Source: Artemia franciscana (taxonomy: Eukaryota > Arthropoda > Branchiopoda > Anostraca > Artemiidae). From it: a stretch of 64,000 bases of DNA. The position numbers and the translations under genes are program-made. The notes beneath the pieces were generated by a model. That model saw only the letters and a program-made list of their open reading frames with translations. It made no database searches and was not told where the DNA came from. The DNA lies in assembly GCF_032884065.1 (NCBI RefSeq), contig NW_027062885.1:1-64000 (forward strand), given 5' to 3'. Shown in pieces: positions 1 to 18,515 of this stretch (positions are counted from its first letter, which is position 1; every line of letters starts with the position of its first letter).

Positions 1-534
<534 letters not shown>

Positions 535-916
535 TCTATATATATAAAAATAAGTTGTTTGTCTGTATGTCGACTGACGTCATTAGGATTGAGCTGTATG
601 TCGTCATGAAGTTAGTTGTCGTCATGTTTGTTATGACGACGTCATGTTTGTCAACTGACACCGGGACACAAATGACGACCAGGACACCAGGAAACAGGGA
701 ATATAAATGACGACCGGGACACTCAAGGAGAAATTATAGACAGGGACACCGGGACACAAATAACGACCGAATCTATCTATATATATAAAAACTACCGTTG
801 GGGGACATATAAATAGATTGTCAGGTTTACCGACTCTTGAACATGCAACATAAAAAAAAACTAAAAACTGAAAAACAAAAAAACTAAAAAAAGGAAAAAA
901 ACTGAAAAATAAAGAA

Positions 917-919
<3 letters not shown>
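535..919 (+). mobile_element. Helitron 5'-end fragment
   Basis: It starts with the TC-initiated 5' terminus TCTATATATATAAAAATAAG seen throughout the window, followed by TGACGTCA-type motifs and degraded copies of the 'gggacaccgggacacaaatgacgacc' minisatellite unit. From about 773 the order is scrambled: a second 5'-end-like motif, a minus-oriented scrap of the helicase C-terminal region (about 800-850), then A-rich sequence. No 3' hairpin or CTAG end follows, and the piece runs into an (AT)n tract at 920-983. I read it as a truncated, internally rearranged element. Confidence 0.7.
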
Positions 920-983
<64 letters not shown>

Positions 984-984
<1 letters not shown>

Positions 985-2055
985 TAGCTGTTGGGGTGGC
1001 GCTTCGCGCCACCCCAACACCTAGTTGGTGGGGCGCTTCGCGCCCCCCAAGCCCCCCCGCGCGCGTAAGTCGTTACGCGCCATATTAGTTACGCGCCATT
1101 GTAGTTGTGTCCCTGTGTCCCATCTGTGAATAGAGATAGATATAAATATATGTTTTTAACTACGTAAAACATGCAAATATACAACATTCTTCGCTGTCCC
1201 ATTGTCTGTGCATATAAATAGATTGTCAGGTTTACTGACTCTTGAACATGCAACATATAATTGTCCATGGGAAAAACAATCCGTATTCAGATCTATACCT
1301 CATTATTCTAATGATGTGTCCCTGTGTCCTGGTCGTCATTTATATTCCCTGTGTCCCGGTCGTCATTTGTGTCCCGGTGTCCCAGTTTGTAATTTCTCTT
1401 TGAGTGTCCCGGTCGTCATTTATATTCCCTGCTTCCCGGTCGTCATTTGTGTCCCGGTGTCCCGGTCTGTAATTTCTATTCGAACAATCCCTGTGTCCCG
1501 GTCGTCATTTATATATCCTGCCTGTGCCCCCGGCGTCCCCGTTGTAGTTGTGTCCCTGTGTCCCGGTCGTCATTTATATTCCCTGTGTCCCGGTCGTGAT
1601 TTGTGTCTGGGTGTCCCAGTGTGTAATTTCTCTTTGAGGTTCCCGGTCGTCACTTATATTCCCTCTGTCTCGGTCGTCATTTGTGTCCCGGTCTGTAATT
1701 TCTCTTTGAGTGTTTTTTCATTTTAGTTTTTTTTTAGTTTTTTACCTTTTTTCTTTTTTCAGTTTTCTTTTTCTTCTTTATTTTCAGCGTCACTATGAAG
1801 TACATATCGACGAACCTTTGTTTTTTTAACTGTAATCTGGTAGGCATTGATGACCTTATCCAAGTCAAAATCCAAACCCAATAGGTTCTTCAGTCTATTT
1901 TACAATTAAACATTTTTCCGTGAACAAATGTCTTAAATACCGTTAATGACGTCACCTTCAAAGCAAAAATGATGGCAACTAATTTCATGACGTCAGCCGA
2001 AACATGACGTCACCTGATCCACGATCCACAGACAACTTATTTTTATATATATAGA
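984..2055 (-). mobile_element. non-autonomous Helitron, minus strand
   Basis: On the minus strand it starts TC (complement at 2054-2055) and ends CTAG at 984-987, next to a perfect hairpin with 13-base arms (GTTGGGGTGGCGC) around GAA. A second GC hairpin followed by CTAG lies just inside. Near the 3' end is a scrap of the helicase C-terminus and its stop (about 1160-1260). Positions 1310-1712 hold a roughly 27-bp minisatellite (unit like tgtcccggtcgtcatttat), then T-rich sequence. About 250 bases (1780-2030) resemble the 5' leader of the Rep-bearing copies. It has no coding capacity. The adjoining element starts at the very next base. Confidence 0.88.
1310..1712. repeat. minisatellite, ~27-bp unit, inside Helitron
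   Basis: Tandem, imperfect copies of a unit containing 'tgtcccggtcgtcattt', alternating with 'atattccctg' or 'gtcccggtgtcccggtc'. The same array, with 3-8 units, recurs in nearly every non-autonomous Helitron here, for example 2575-2715, 4190-4310, 4436-4575, 6530-6655, 8385-8690, 33950-34275 and 45890-46110. Variable unit number between otherwise similar elements indicates slippage or unequal exchange. Frames through it (Pro-Val-Ser-Arg-Ser repeats) are artefacts. Confidence 0.9.
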
Positions 2056-3934
<1,879 letters not shown>

Positions 3935-5496
3935 CTAGCTGTTGGGGTGGCGCTTCGCGCCACCCCAACACCTAGTTGGTGGGGGGCGCTTCGCGCCCCC
4001 CCCAAGCCCCCCCGCGCGCGTAAGTCGTTACGCGCCATAATAGTTACGCGCCATTGTAGTTGTGTCCCTATGTCCCACCTGTGAATATAGATATATATAT
4101 ATATATATGGTTTTAACTACGTAAAACTTGCGAATATACAACATTCTTTGCTGTCCCATTGTCTTTGCATATAAATAGATTGTCAGGTTATCCCCCTGTT
4201 TCCCCCGGTGTCCCCGTTGTAGTTGTGTCCCTGTGTCCCGGTCGTCATTTATATTCCCTGTGTCCCGGGTCCCGGTCATCATTTGTATCCCGGTGTCCCG
4301 GTCTGTATATACATTCGTTTTTTAGTTTTGTTTTTCTCCTTTATTTTTTTCCTTTTTTTTTCTTTTTAGCTTATTTAGATTTTTAGATTTTTTAGTTTTT
4401 TTTATTAGTTTTTTAGTTTTATTTCTTTTTAGTTTTTTTGTCCCGGTCGTCATTTATATCCCCCTGTTTCCCCCGGTGTCCCCGTTGTAGTTGTGTCCCT
4501 GTGTCCCGGTCGTTATTTATATTCCCTGTGTCCCGGTCGTCATTTGTATCCCGGTGTACCGGTCTGTATATACATTCGTTTTTTAGTTTTGTTTTTCTCC
4601 TTTATTTTTTTCCTTTTTTTTTCTTTTTTAGTTTATTTAGATTTTTAGATTTTTTAGTTTTTTTATTAGTTTTTAGTTTTTTTTTCTTTTTAGTTTTTTT
4701 GTAGTTTTTACCTTCTTTTTAGTTTTGTTAATTTTTTTTTTACTTGTGTCCTGGTCGTCATTTATACTCCCTGTGTCCCGGTGCTTTGTTGATTGCTAAT
4801 CGAACATTCCTTTTGTCCTGGTCGCTTTCTCTTTGAGTGTCGTCATTTATTTTTTTCTTTTTTAGTTCTTTTAGTTTTTACCTTTTTTAGTTTTTTTTTA
4901 GTTTTTAGTTTTTTTAGTTTTTTACCTTTTTTTAGTTTTTTTAGTTTTTTAGCTTTTTTATTTTTTTTATTAGTTTTTAGTTTTTTTGTAGTTTTTGCCT
5001 TTTTTTTTAGTTTTTTGTCCTGGTCGCTTTCTCTTTGAGTGTCGTCATTTATTAGTTTTTTCCTTTTTTTTTTAGTTTTTTATTGGTTTTTACCTTTATT
5101 TTAGCTTATTTTTCAGTTTTTTCCTTGTTTTTAGTTTTTTTTTATTTTTTATTTTTTTAGTTTTTTACCTTTTTTTAGTTTTTTTAGTTTTTTTAGTTTT
5201 TTAGCTTTTTTACTTTTTTTATTAGTTTTTAGTTTTTTTTTGTAGTTTTTGCCTTTTTTTAGTTTTTTCAGTTTTTTTTTTAGTTTTTTATTGGTTTTTA
5301 CCTTTATAGTTTTTTTAGTTTTTTAGCTTTTTTATTTTTTTTATTAGTTTTTAGTTTTTTTTGTAGTTTTTGCCTTTTTTTAGTTTTTTCAGTTTTGACG
5401 TCACCTAATCCAGTTTTTTCAGGTGACGTCACCTGACACATCCATCCACACATCCATCCACACATCCACAGACAGACAACTTATTTTTATATATAT

Positions 5497-5499
<3 letters not shown>
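3935..5499 (-). mobile_element. non-autonomous Helitron, left arm of inverted pair
   Basis: A 1565-base minus-strand element, with 3' CTAG at 3935-3938 and TC start at 5498-5499. It contains, in element order, the TGACGTCA hairpin (5396-5431), T-rich blocks, two minisatellite segments (4436-4575 and 4190-4310), the helicase-tail scrap and the dual 3' hairpins. It is almost identical in content and order to the plus-strand element at 5592-7160 and to those at 32211-33785 and 41391-42961, so this subfamily amplified recently. Confidence 0.9.

Positions 5500-5591
<92 letters not shown>
5500..5591. repeat. (AT)n spacer at centre of large inverted repeat
   Basis: About 92 bases of AT dinucleotide between the 5' ends of two oppositely oriented, near-identical Helitrons. 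The arms (3935-5499 and 5592-7160) could pair into a cruciform of roughly 1.5 kb per arm. Confidence 0.95.
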
Positions 5592-5592
<1 letters not shown>

Positions 5593-7159
5593 CTATATAT
5601 ATAAAAATAAGTTGTCTGTGGATGGATGGATGGATGGATGTGTGGATGGATGTGTCAGGTGACGTCACCTGAAAAAACTGGATTAGGTGACGTCAAAACT
5701 GAAAAAACTAAAAAAAGGCAAAAACTACAAAAAAAACTAAAAACTAATAAAAAAAATAAAAAAGCTAAAAAACTAAAAAAACTGTAAAGGTAAAAACCAA
5801 TAAAAAACTAAAAAAAAAAACTGAAAAAACTAAAAAAAGGCAAAAACTACAAAAAAAAACTAAAAACTAATAAAAAAAGTAAAAAAGCTAGAAAACTAAA
5901 AAACTAAAAAAACTAAAAAAAGGTAAAAAACTAAAAAAAATAAAAAATAAAAAAAAACTAAAAAAAAGGAAAAAACTGAAAAATAAGCTAAAATAAAGGT
6001 AAAAACCAATAAAAAACTAAAAAAAAAAAGGAAAAAACTAATAAATGACGACACTCAAAGAGAAAGCGACCAGGACAAAAAACTAAAAAAAAAGGCAAAA
6101 ACTACAAAAAAACTAAAAACTAATAAAAAAAATAAAAAAGCTAAAAAACTAAAAAAACTAAAAAAAGGTAAAAAACTAAAAAACTAAAAACTAAAAAAAA
6201 ACTAAAAAAGGTAAAAACTAAAAGAACTAAAAAAGAAAAAAATAAATGACGACACTCAAAGAGAAAGCGACCAGGACAAAAGGAATGTTCGATTAGCAAT
6301 CAACAAAGCACCGGGACACAGGGAGTATAAATGACGACCAGGACACAAGTAAAAAAAAAAATTAACAAAACTAAAAAGAAGGTAAAAACTACAAAAAAAC
6401 TAAAAAGAAAAAAAAACTAAAAACTAATAAAAAAACTAAAAAATCTAAAAATCTAAATAAACTAAAAAAGAAAAAAAAAGGAAAAAAATAAAGGAGAAAA
6501 ACAAAACTAAAAAACGAATGTATATACAGACCGGTACACCGGGATACAAATGACGACCGGGACACAGGGAATATAAATAACGACCGGGACACAGGGACAC
6601 AACTACAACGGGGACACCGGGGGAAACAGGGGGATATAAATGACGACCGGGACAAAAAAACTAAAAAGAAATAAAAACTAAAAACTAATAAAAAAAACTA
6701 AAAAATCTAAAAATCTAAATAAGCTAAAAAAGAAAAAAAAAGGAAAAAAATAAAGGAGAAAAACAAAACTAAAAAACGAATGTATATACAGACCGGGACA
6801 CCGGGATACAAATGATGACCGGGACCCGGGACACAGGGAATATAAATGACGACCGGGACACAGGGACACAACTACAACGGGGACACCGGGGGAAACAGGG
6901 GGATAACCTGACAATCTATTTATATGCAAAGACAATGGGACAGCAAAGAATGTTGTATATTCGCAAGTTTTACGTAGTTAAAACCATATATATATATATA
7001 TATATCTATATTCACAGGTGGGACATAGGGACACAACTACAATGGCGCGTAACTATTATGGCGCGTAACGACTTACGCGCGCGGGGGGGCTTGGGGGGGG
7101 CGCGAAGCGCCCCCACCAACTAGGTGTTGGGGTGGCGCGAAGCGCCACCCCAACAGCTA

Positions 7160-7160
<1 letters not shown>
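5592..7160 (+). mobile_element. non-autonomous Helitron, right arm of inverted pair
   Basis: Plus-strand 1569-base copy of the subfamily. TC start at 5592, TGACGTCA inverted repeat near 5657-5692, A-rich blocks, minisatellite, the helicase-tail scrap ending in 'cgtagttaaaacc' (about 6905-6987), two GC hairpins, and CTAG at 7157-7160. An (AT)n tract (7161-7252) follows. It is the reverse-complement partner of 3935-5499. Confidence 0.92.
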
Positions 7161-13795
<6,635 letters not shown>

Positions 13796-14120
13796 TCTAT
13801 ATAAAAACGAGTTGTGTGTATGCATGTTTGTTTGTTTGTAAAAAGAGCGTTTGCATATGACGTCATTATTAGTACATACGGCTTTGTATATGGACAGACA
13901 ATGGGAAAGCCAAGAATGTTGTATATTCGCAATTTTTACGTAGTTTGAAACACATATATAAATCTATCTATATTCACAGGTGGGACACAGGGACACAACT
14001 ACAATGGCGCGTAACTAATATGGCGCGTAACGACTTACGCGCGCGGGGGGGCTTGGGGGGGCGCGAAGCGCCCCTCCAACTAGGGGTTGGGGTGGCGCAA
14101 AGCGCCACCCCAACAGCTAG
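13796..14120 (+). mobile_element. small (~325 bp) Helitron end unit
   Basis: Starts 'TCTATATAAAAACGAG' after a (TATC)n run and ends CTAG (14117-14120) behind the two GC hairpins. In between are a TGACGTCA motif and a short scrap of the helicase C-terminus (about 13885-13945). Related units occur at 36168-36508 and 49270-49624, each at the 3' side of a Rep/helicase tail. Either a separate short non-autonomous family or the real 3' portion of the Rep-bearing element. Confidence 0.8.
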
Positions 14121-14496
14121 TCTATATATAGATACAGTTTCTTTTTCAGTTTTTTTTCTTTTTTAGTTTTTTCTTTTCTTAGTTTTTTTTCTTTTTTAGT
14201 TTTTCTTTTTTAAGTTTCTTCTTTTTATTGATTTGTTTTCTTCAATTTGTCAATATTCATTCTAACATTGACACTTGGAAAAATCTTTATGTGCCAAGCA
14301 AGCTAAAGCTCCAACAATTTATAATAAACCTCAACATTTGGGTATCTGTTTTAAGGTTTTCGAATTACTTTAATCTTTTGTCAAAATATATTGAAATATT
14401 TATGCAATTCCCAGTTTTTTTTTATTTTTTCTTTTTTTTAGTTTTTTTTTCTTTTTAGTTTTTTACCTTTTTATTTTTTTTTACATTTTTTCTTTT
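14121..14496. other. non-coding: T-rich blocks around unidentified sequence
   Basis: T-rich Helitron-like filler at 14140-14225 and 14411-14496 encloses about 180 bases (14231-14410) of ordinary complexity that I do not recognise. No convincing reading frame. Confidence 0.6.
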
Positions 14497-14752
14497 TAGG
14501 TTTTATCTTTTTTTATTTTTTTTTATTTTTCATTTTTTTTTATTTCTTTTTAGTTTTTTTTTTTAGTTTTTTACCATTTTTATTTTTTCAGTTTGCTTTT
14601 TCTTCTTTATTTTTCAGACATCATATGCAAACCCTCAACAAAAAAATACATACAACTTATTTTTATATATATTTATAAGATATAATCTGGCGTAACAGAC
14701 ATAGTGTAACAGACAAAACAGACAGACAACTTATTTTTATGTATATAGATTA
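14497..14752 (-). mobile_element. Helitron 5'-end remnant, minus strand
   Basis: T-rich blocks followed by two successive minus-strand 5'-terminus motifs ('acttatttttatatatat' near 14655-14675 and 'acttatttttatgtatatagat' near 14729-14750). No matching 3' end. The same arrangement is at 46918-47176. Confidence 0.7.
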
Positions 14753-14768
14753 CTAGCTGTTGGGGTGG
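14753..14768 (-). mobile_element. isolated last ~16 bases of a Helitron 3' end
   Basis: 'CTAGCTGTTGGGGTGG' is the outermost Helitron terminus with only the outer hairpin arm. The inner arm is missing, and zinc-finger coding sequence starts at once on its inner side. The duplicate locus (47177-47192) has the identical joint. Confidence 0.75.
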
Positions 14769-15353
14769 AGCTTGCATACGTTACACTTGAATGGCTTTTA
14801 ACGAGTGTGGGTTCTCATATCTATGGCAAGAGCATTCTTCTAATTAGAACTGTGCTTACATGCATCACACTTGAATGGCTTTTCCCCAGCATGGGTTCTC
14901 ATGTGTATGGCTAGATTACTCGTCTGATTAAAACCGCGCTTGCATATATTACACTTGAATGTCTTTTCACCGGTGTAGGTTCTCATATGTATGGCAAGGG
15001 TAGGTTCTCATGTGTATGGCAAGATTGCTCTTCTGATTAAAACTGCGCTTGCATGCATCACACTTGAATGGCTTTTCATCGGTGTGGGTTCTCATGTGTA
15101 TGGCAAGATTCTTGTCCCGATTAAAACTGTGCTTACCAATGTCACAGTTATATGGCTTTTCAACGGTGTGGGTTCTCAAGTGCATGGCAAGATTCTTGTC
15201 CCAAATAAAACTGTGCTTACCTACGTCACAGTTGAATGGCTTTTCACTGGCGAGGGTTCTCATGTGCATGGCAAGAGCATTCTTCCGATAAAAGCTTTGT
15301 TTGCATATGTCACACTTGAATGGCTTTTCATCGGTGTTGGTTCTCATGTGCAT
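14769..15353 (-). pseudogene. broken C2H2 zinc-finger tail of the 15328-16374 gene
   Basis: Continues the finger array of the neighbouring gene in other frames. Four recognisable fingers are open between 15353 and 14967, two with the second Cys replaced by Gly (CDVG, CDIG). Further decayed fingers run to the Helitron joint at 14768, with an in-frame TAG in 'SSN*KNA' and a TAA in the linker. The frame break at each junction is a partial repeat of the 'LAIHMRTH'-coding segment. The array stops inside a finger after CNVCK. Very unlikely to be translated as part of the upstream gene. Confidence 0.8.
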
Positions 15354-16374
15354 GGCAAGAGTGGATTCTCATGTGTCTGGCAAGATTACTCTTCTGATTA
15401 AAACTGCACTCGCATGCATCACACTTGAATGGCTTTTCATCGGTGTGGGTTCTCATGTGTATGGCAAGAGCATTCTTCCATTTAGAGCTGTACTTACATA
15501 CGTCACACTTGAATGGCTTTTCCCCGGTGTGTGTTCTCATGTGTCTCACAAGATTACTCTTCTGATTAAAACTGCGCTCGCATGCATCACACTTGAATGG
15601 CTTTTCACCGGTGTAGGTTCTCATGTGTATGGCAAGAGAATTCTTCCATTTAGAGCGGTACTTACATATGTCACACTTGAATGGCTTTTCCCCGGTTTGG
15701 GTTCTCATGTGTATGGCAAGAGCATTCTTCCATTTAGAGCTGTACTTACATACGTCACACTTGAATGGCTTTTCCCCGGTGTGTGTTCTCATGTGTATGG
15801 CAAGATTACCCTTCTGATTAAAACTGTGCTTGCATACATCACACTTAAATGGCTTTTCCCCGGTGTGGGTTCTCATGTGTATGGGAAGATTACCCTTCTG
15901 ATTAAAAGTGCGCTTGCATACATCACATTTGAATGGCTTTTCCCCGGTGTGGGTTCTCATGTGTATGGCAAGCTTACTCTTCTGATTAAAATTGTGTTTA
16001 CATACATCACATTTGAATGGCTTTTCACCTGTGTGGGTGCTCATGTGTATGGCAAGAGCATTCTTCCAATTAGAGCTGTGCTTACATATGTCACATTTGA
16101 ATGGTTTTTCACCGGTGTGGATCGTCTGGTTTTTACTAGTTTGAACTATTAGGTGTCTCATAAGATTATTGCTTATAGATCGTTTCTCATCATTTTGAAA
16201 AGATGTTTCATTCTTCTGATTTTCTGCGTCCTCTCCTTTTTGTCTGGTGGTTTCTTCAGCTGATGAGACAATTGTATTCGATAGTTCAGTTTCAGTATAG
16301 TCCGTTTTTAACAGATTTGACTGATGGGTCTCATTTGCAAAAATGATCGCATGATCAGAGGCTTCTTCATTCAT
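15328..16374 (-). CDS. C2H2 zinc-finger protein, 9 fingers (copy Z1)
   Basis: Putative sequence-specific DNA-binding nuclear protein; its target is unknown. From the first in-frame ATG (16372-16374) it encodes about 348 residues. A polar N-terminus of about 85 residues has no KRAB, BTB or ZAD signature I recognise. Nine tandem fingers C-x2-C-x12-H-x3-H follow, joined by TGEKPF-type linkers. Fingers 5 and 6 have lost the final His (Gln, Tyr), a sign of relaxed constraint. The reading frame stops after finger 9 at a frame-breaking microduplication, with more fingers beyond in other frames. A 'ttttttttgtccaag' tract just upstream could be a splice acceptor, so an upstream exon is possible. Paralogue of 47752-48798 and, more distantly, of the three plus-strand genes. 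Whether it is expressed cannot be told. Confidence 0.72.
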   Translation of the reverse strand: MNEEASDHAIIFANETHQSNLLKTDYTETELSNTIVSSAEETTRQKGEDAENQKNETSFQNDEKRSISNNLMRHLIVQTSKNQTIHTGEKPFKCDICKHSSNWKNALAIHMSTHTGEKPFKCDVCKHNFNQKSKLAIHMRTHTGEKPFKCDVCKRTFNQKGNLPIHMRTHTGEKPFKCDVCKHSFNQKGNLAIHMRTHTGEKPFKCDVCKYSSKWKNALAIHMRTQTGEKPFKCDICKYRSKWKNSLAIHMRTYTGEKPFKCDACERSFNQKSNLVRHMRTHTGEKPFKCDVCKYSSKWKNALAIHMRTHTDEKPFKCDACECSFNQKSNLARHMRIHSCHAHENQHR

Positions 16375-16643
16375 TGAATTTATCTTGGACAAAAAAAATT
16401 TGACTTATATCTTCAAGCTTCAAACTAAAGCTGAAATGCCATGGCAATTATGAATTAACATTAAAAAATGTGTGCTCAAACTGAGCAGTTGTGCTAAACT
16501 GTTTCAGATTTCAAGACAAACAGAAATAATTCTTTACTTTAAGGATTTTGATTATACGTTGGTAAAAGCAAGAAAAGAAAATACACAGTTACTCGTTTAA
16601 AGAGAGTAGATATATGTGTTATATATTGAATTATTACATTGTC
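16375..16643 (-). promoter_or_regulatory. conserved 5' flank of zinc-finger paralogue
   Basis: About 260 bases upstream of the reading frame are clearly similar among all five zinc-finger copies (here, 48799-49067, 23590-23874, 38410-38691, 53230-53511), including 'attatttctgtttgtc' and 'acaatataataattcaatat'-like stretches. Conservation stops abruptly at 'attgtctcc' where the Helitron Rep fragment begins. It may hold promoter, 5' UTR or intron sequence. Shared ancestry alone would also explain it. Confidence 0.4.
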
Positions 16644-16815
16644 TCCGAAGCCGTCACCAAATGCAGCTACATGGTACTTTTTGGCTTGCAGTTCGAAATC
16701 AGTAATGTTGATGAAATCATGCAATATCAGGCTGGAAAATTAATAAGCAGTTCTGAAGCTGTTTGGCGAACTCTTTCATTTCCGGTACATGAACGAAGTC
16801 CAGCTGTTTTTCACG
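16644..16815 (+). pseudogene. Helitron Rep fragment, antisense upstream of Z1
   Basis: Encodes a scrap matching the RepHel region just after the catalytic Tyr motif: 'VTKCSYMVLFGLQFEIS', then 'QYQAGK', 'SSEAVWRTLSFPVHERSPAV'. It shares the KG-to-KC change with the minus-strand copies at 20457-22015 and 49660-51655, so it is closer to those than to 9499-13776. Truncated at both ends. Confidence 0.8.
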
Positions 16816-17011
16816 AAGCGCCCCCGCACGAATCGCCCCCACCAACTAGCTGTTGGTGTGGCTTTTTACACAACACCAACACTTAGTTGGTGGGGGGGGG
16901 TTCGCGGCCCTCCCCAGATCCCCCCCCAACCAACCCCCCCCCCCCCCGCGCGAGAGTCGTTACGCGCCATTGTAGTTCGTGTCCCTGTTTTCCACCTGTG
17001 AAAATAGATAA

Positions 17012-17017
<6 letters not shown>
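16816..17017 (-). mobile_element. small-Helitron 3' end, truncated
   Basis: Minus-strand 3' end with CTAG at 16846-16849 and a variant hairpin (GTTGGTGTGGC...), then the GC module and 'cacctgtgaaaatagat'. It faces a plus-strand CTAG-type end in 'cccccaccaactag', so two ends meet here. The body is lost into the (AT)n tract. The intact counterpart is 49270-49624. Confidence 0.7.
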
Positions 17018-17091
<74 letters not shown>

Positions 17092-17154
17092 TATATTTAT
17101 ATATATATATATATATACAAACATATATATATATATATACACATATATATATAT

Positions 17155-17233
<79 letters not shown>
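17018..17233. repeat. (AT)n microsatellite, interrupted
   Basis: About 216 bases of AT with a few TTT, ACAA and ATACAC interruptions, between two minus-strand Helitron 3' ends. Confidence 0.95.
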
Positions 17234-17234
<1 letters not shown>

Positions 17235-18515
17235 TAGCTGTTGGGGTGGCGCTTCGCGCCACCCAACACCTAGTTGGTGGGGGCGCTTCGCGCCCCCCCC
17301 AAGCCCCCCGCGCGCGTAAGTCGTTACGCGCCATAATAGTTACGCGCCATTGTAGTTGTGTCCCTATGTCCCACCTGTGAATATAGATATATATATATAT
17401 ATATGGTTTTAACTACGTAAAACTTGCGAATATACAACATTCTTTGCTGTCCCATTGTCTTTGCATATAAATAGATTGTCAGGTTATCCCCCTGTTTCCC
17501 CCGGTGTCCCCGTTGTAGTTGTGTCCTGTGTCCCGGTCGTCATTTATATTCCCTGTGTCCCGGGTCCGGTCATCATTTGTATCCCGGTGTCCCGGTCTGT
17601 ATATACATTCGTTTTTTAGTTTTGTTTTTCTCCTTTATTTTTTTCCTTTTTTTTTCTTTTTTAGCTTATTTAGATTTTAGATTTTTTAGTTTTTTTTATT
17701 AGTTTTTAGTTTTTATTTCTTTTTAGTTTTTTTGTCCCGGTCGTGCATTTATATCCCCCTGTTTCCCCCGGTGTCCCCGTTGTAGTTGTGTCCCTGTGTC
17801 CCGGTCGTTATTTATATTCCCTGTGTCCCCGTCGTCATTTGTATCCCGGTGTATTTTTAGTTTTTTTGTAGTTTTTGCCTTTTTTTTTAGTTTTTTTAGT
17901 TTTTTAGCTTTTTTATTAGTTTTTAGTTTTTTTTGTAGTTTTTGCCTTTTAGATAGTTTTTTTTTTTTTACTTATGTCCTGGTCGTCATTTATACTCCCT
18001 GTGTCCCGGTGCTTTGTTGATTGCTAATCGAACATTCCTTTTGTCCTGGTCGCTTTCTCTTTGAGTGTCGTCATTTATTAGTTTTTTCCTTTTTTTTTTA
18101 GTTTTTTATTGGTTTTTACCTTTATTTTAGCTTATTTTTCAGTTTTTTCCTTTTTTTAGTTTTTTTTATTTTTATTTTTTTTAGTTTTTTACCTTTTTTT
18201 AGTTTTTTATTTTTTTTAGTTTTTTAGCTTTTTTTACTTTTTTTATTAGTTTTTAGTTTTTTTTTTGTAGTTTTTGCCTTTTTTTAGTTTTTTCAGTTTT
18301 TTTTTTAGTTTTTTATTGGTTTTTACCTTTATAGTTTTTTTAGTTTTTTAGCTTTTTTATTTTTTTTATTAGTTTTTAGTTTTTTTTGTAGTTTTTGCCT
18401 TTTTTTAGTTTTTTCAGTTTTGACGTCACCTAATCCAGTTTTTTCAGGTGACGTCACCTGACACATCCATCCACACATCCATCCACACATCCACAGACAG
18501 ACAACTTATTTTATA
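17234..18515 (-). mobile_element. non-autonomous Helitron, minus strand
   Basis: CTAG at 17234-17237 with dual hairpin (outer arm one base shorter), helicase-tail scrap (17400-17485), minisatellite (17490-17850) and T-rich blocks to 18420. A TGACGTCA inverted repeat lies at 18420-18460, and the element ends at 'acaacttattttata'. The next element starts at 18516 with no spacer. Confidence 0.87.

Larger units (their letters stand above)
14497..17017. repeat. segmental duplication, left part of copy 1
   Basis: Matches 46918-49423 base for base over long stretches, with scattered substitutions. It includes a Helitron 5' remnant, the minus-strand zinc-finger gene and its tail, a Rep fragment and a small-Helitron 3' end. 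With 20457-32190 it makes up one unit that recurs as 46918-62060. Here the two halves are separated by (AT)n and two inserted Helitrons (17018-20456). Confidence 0.9.

Noticed and set aside
4159-4704. Pro/Val/Ser/Arg-rich frames repeated in many places
   Set aside because: They are translations of the Helitron minisatellite and T-rich blocks. Identity between copies comes from recent transposition, not coding constraint.
7080-7160. The GC hairpins as bacterial-type transcription terminators
   Set aside because: They stand at Helitron 3' ends next to CTAG with the element boundary at the expected base, in a eukaryotic genome.
14753-16849. A complete Helitron carrying the zinc-finger gene between two clean ends
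   Set aside because: Only the outermost 16 bases of a 3' end are present on one side, and on the other side the ends belong to different, oppositely oriented fragments. No matching 5' terminus was found.
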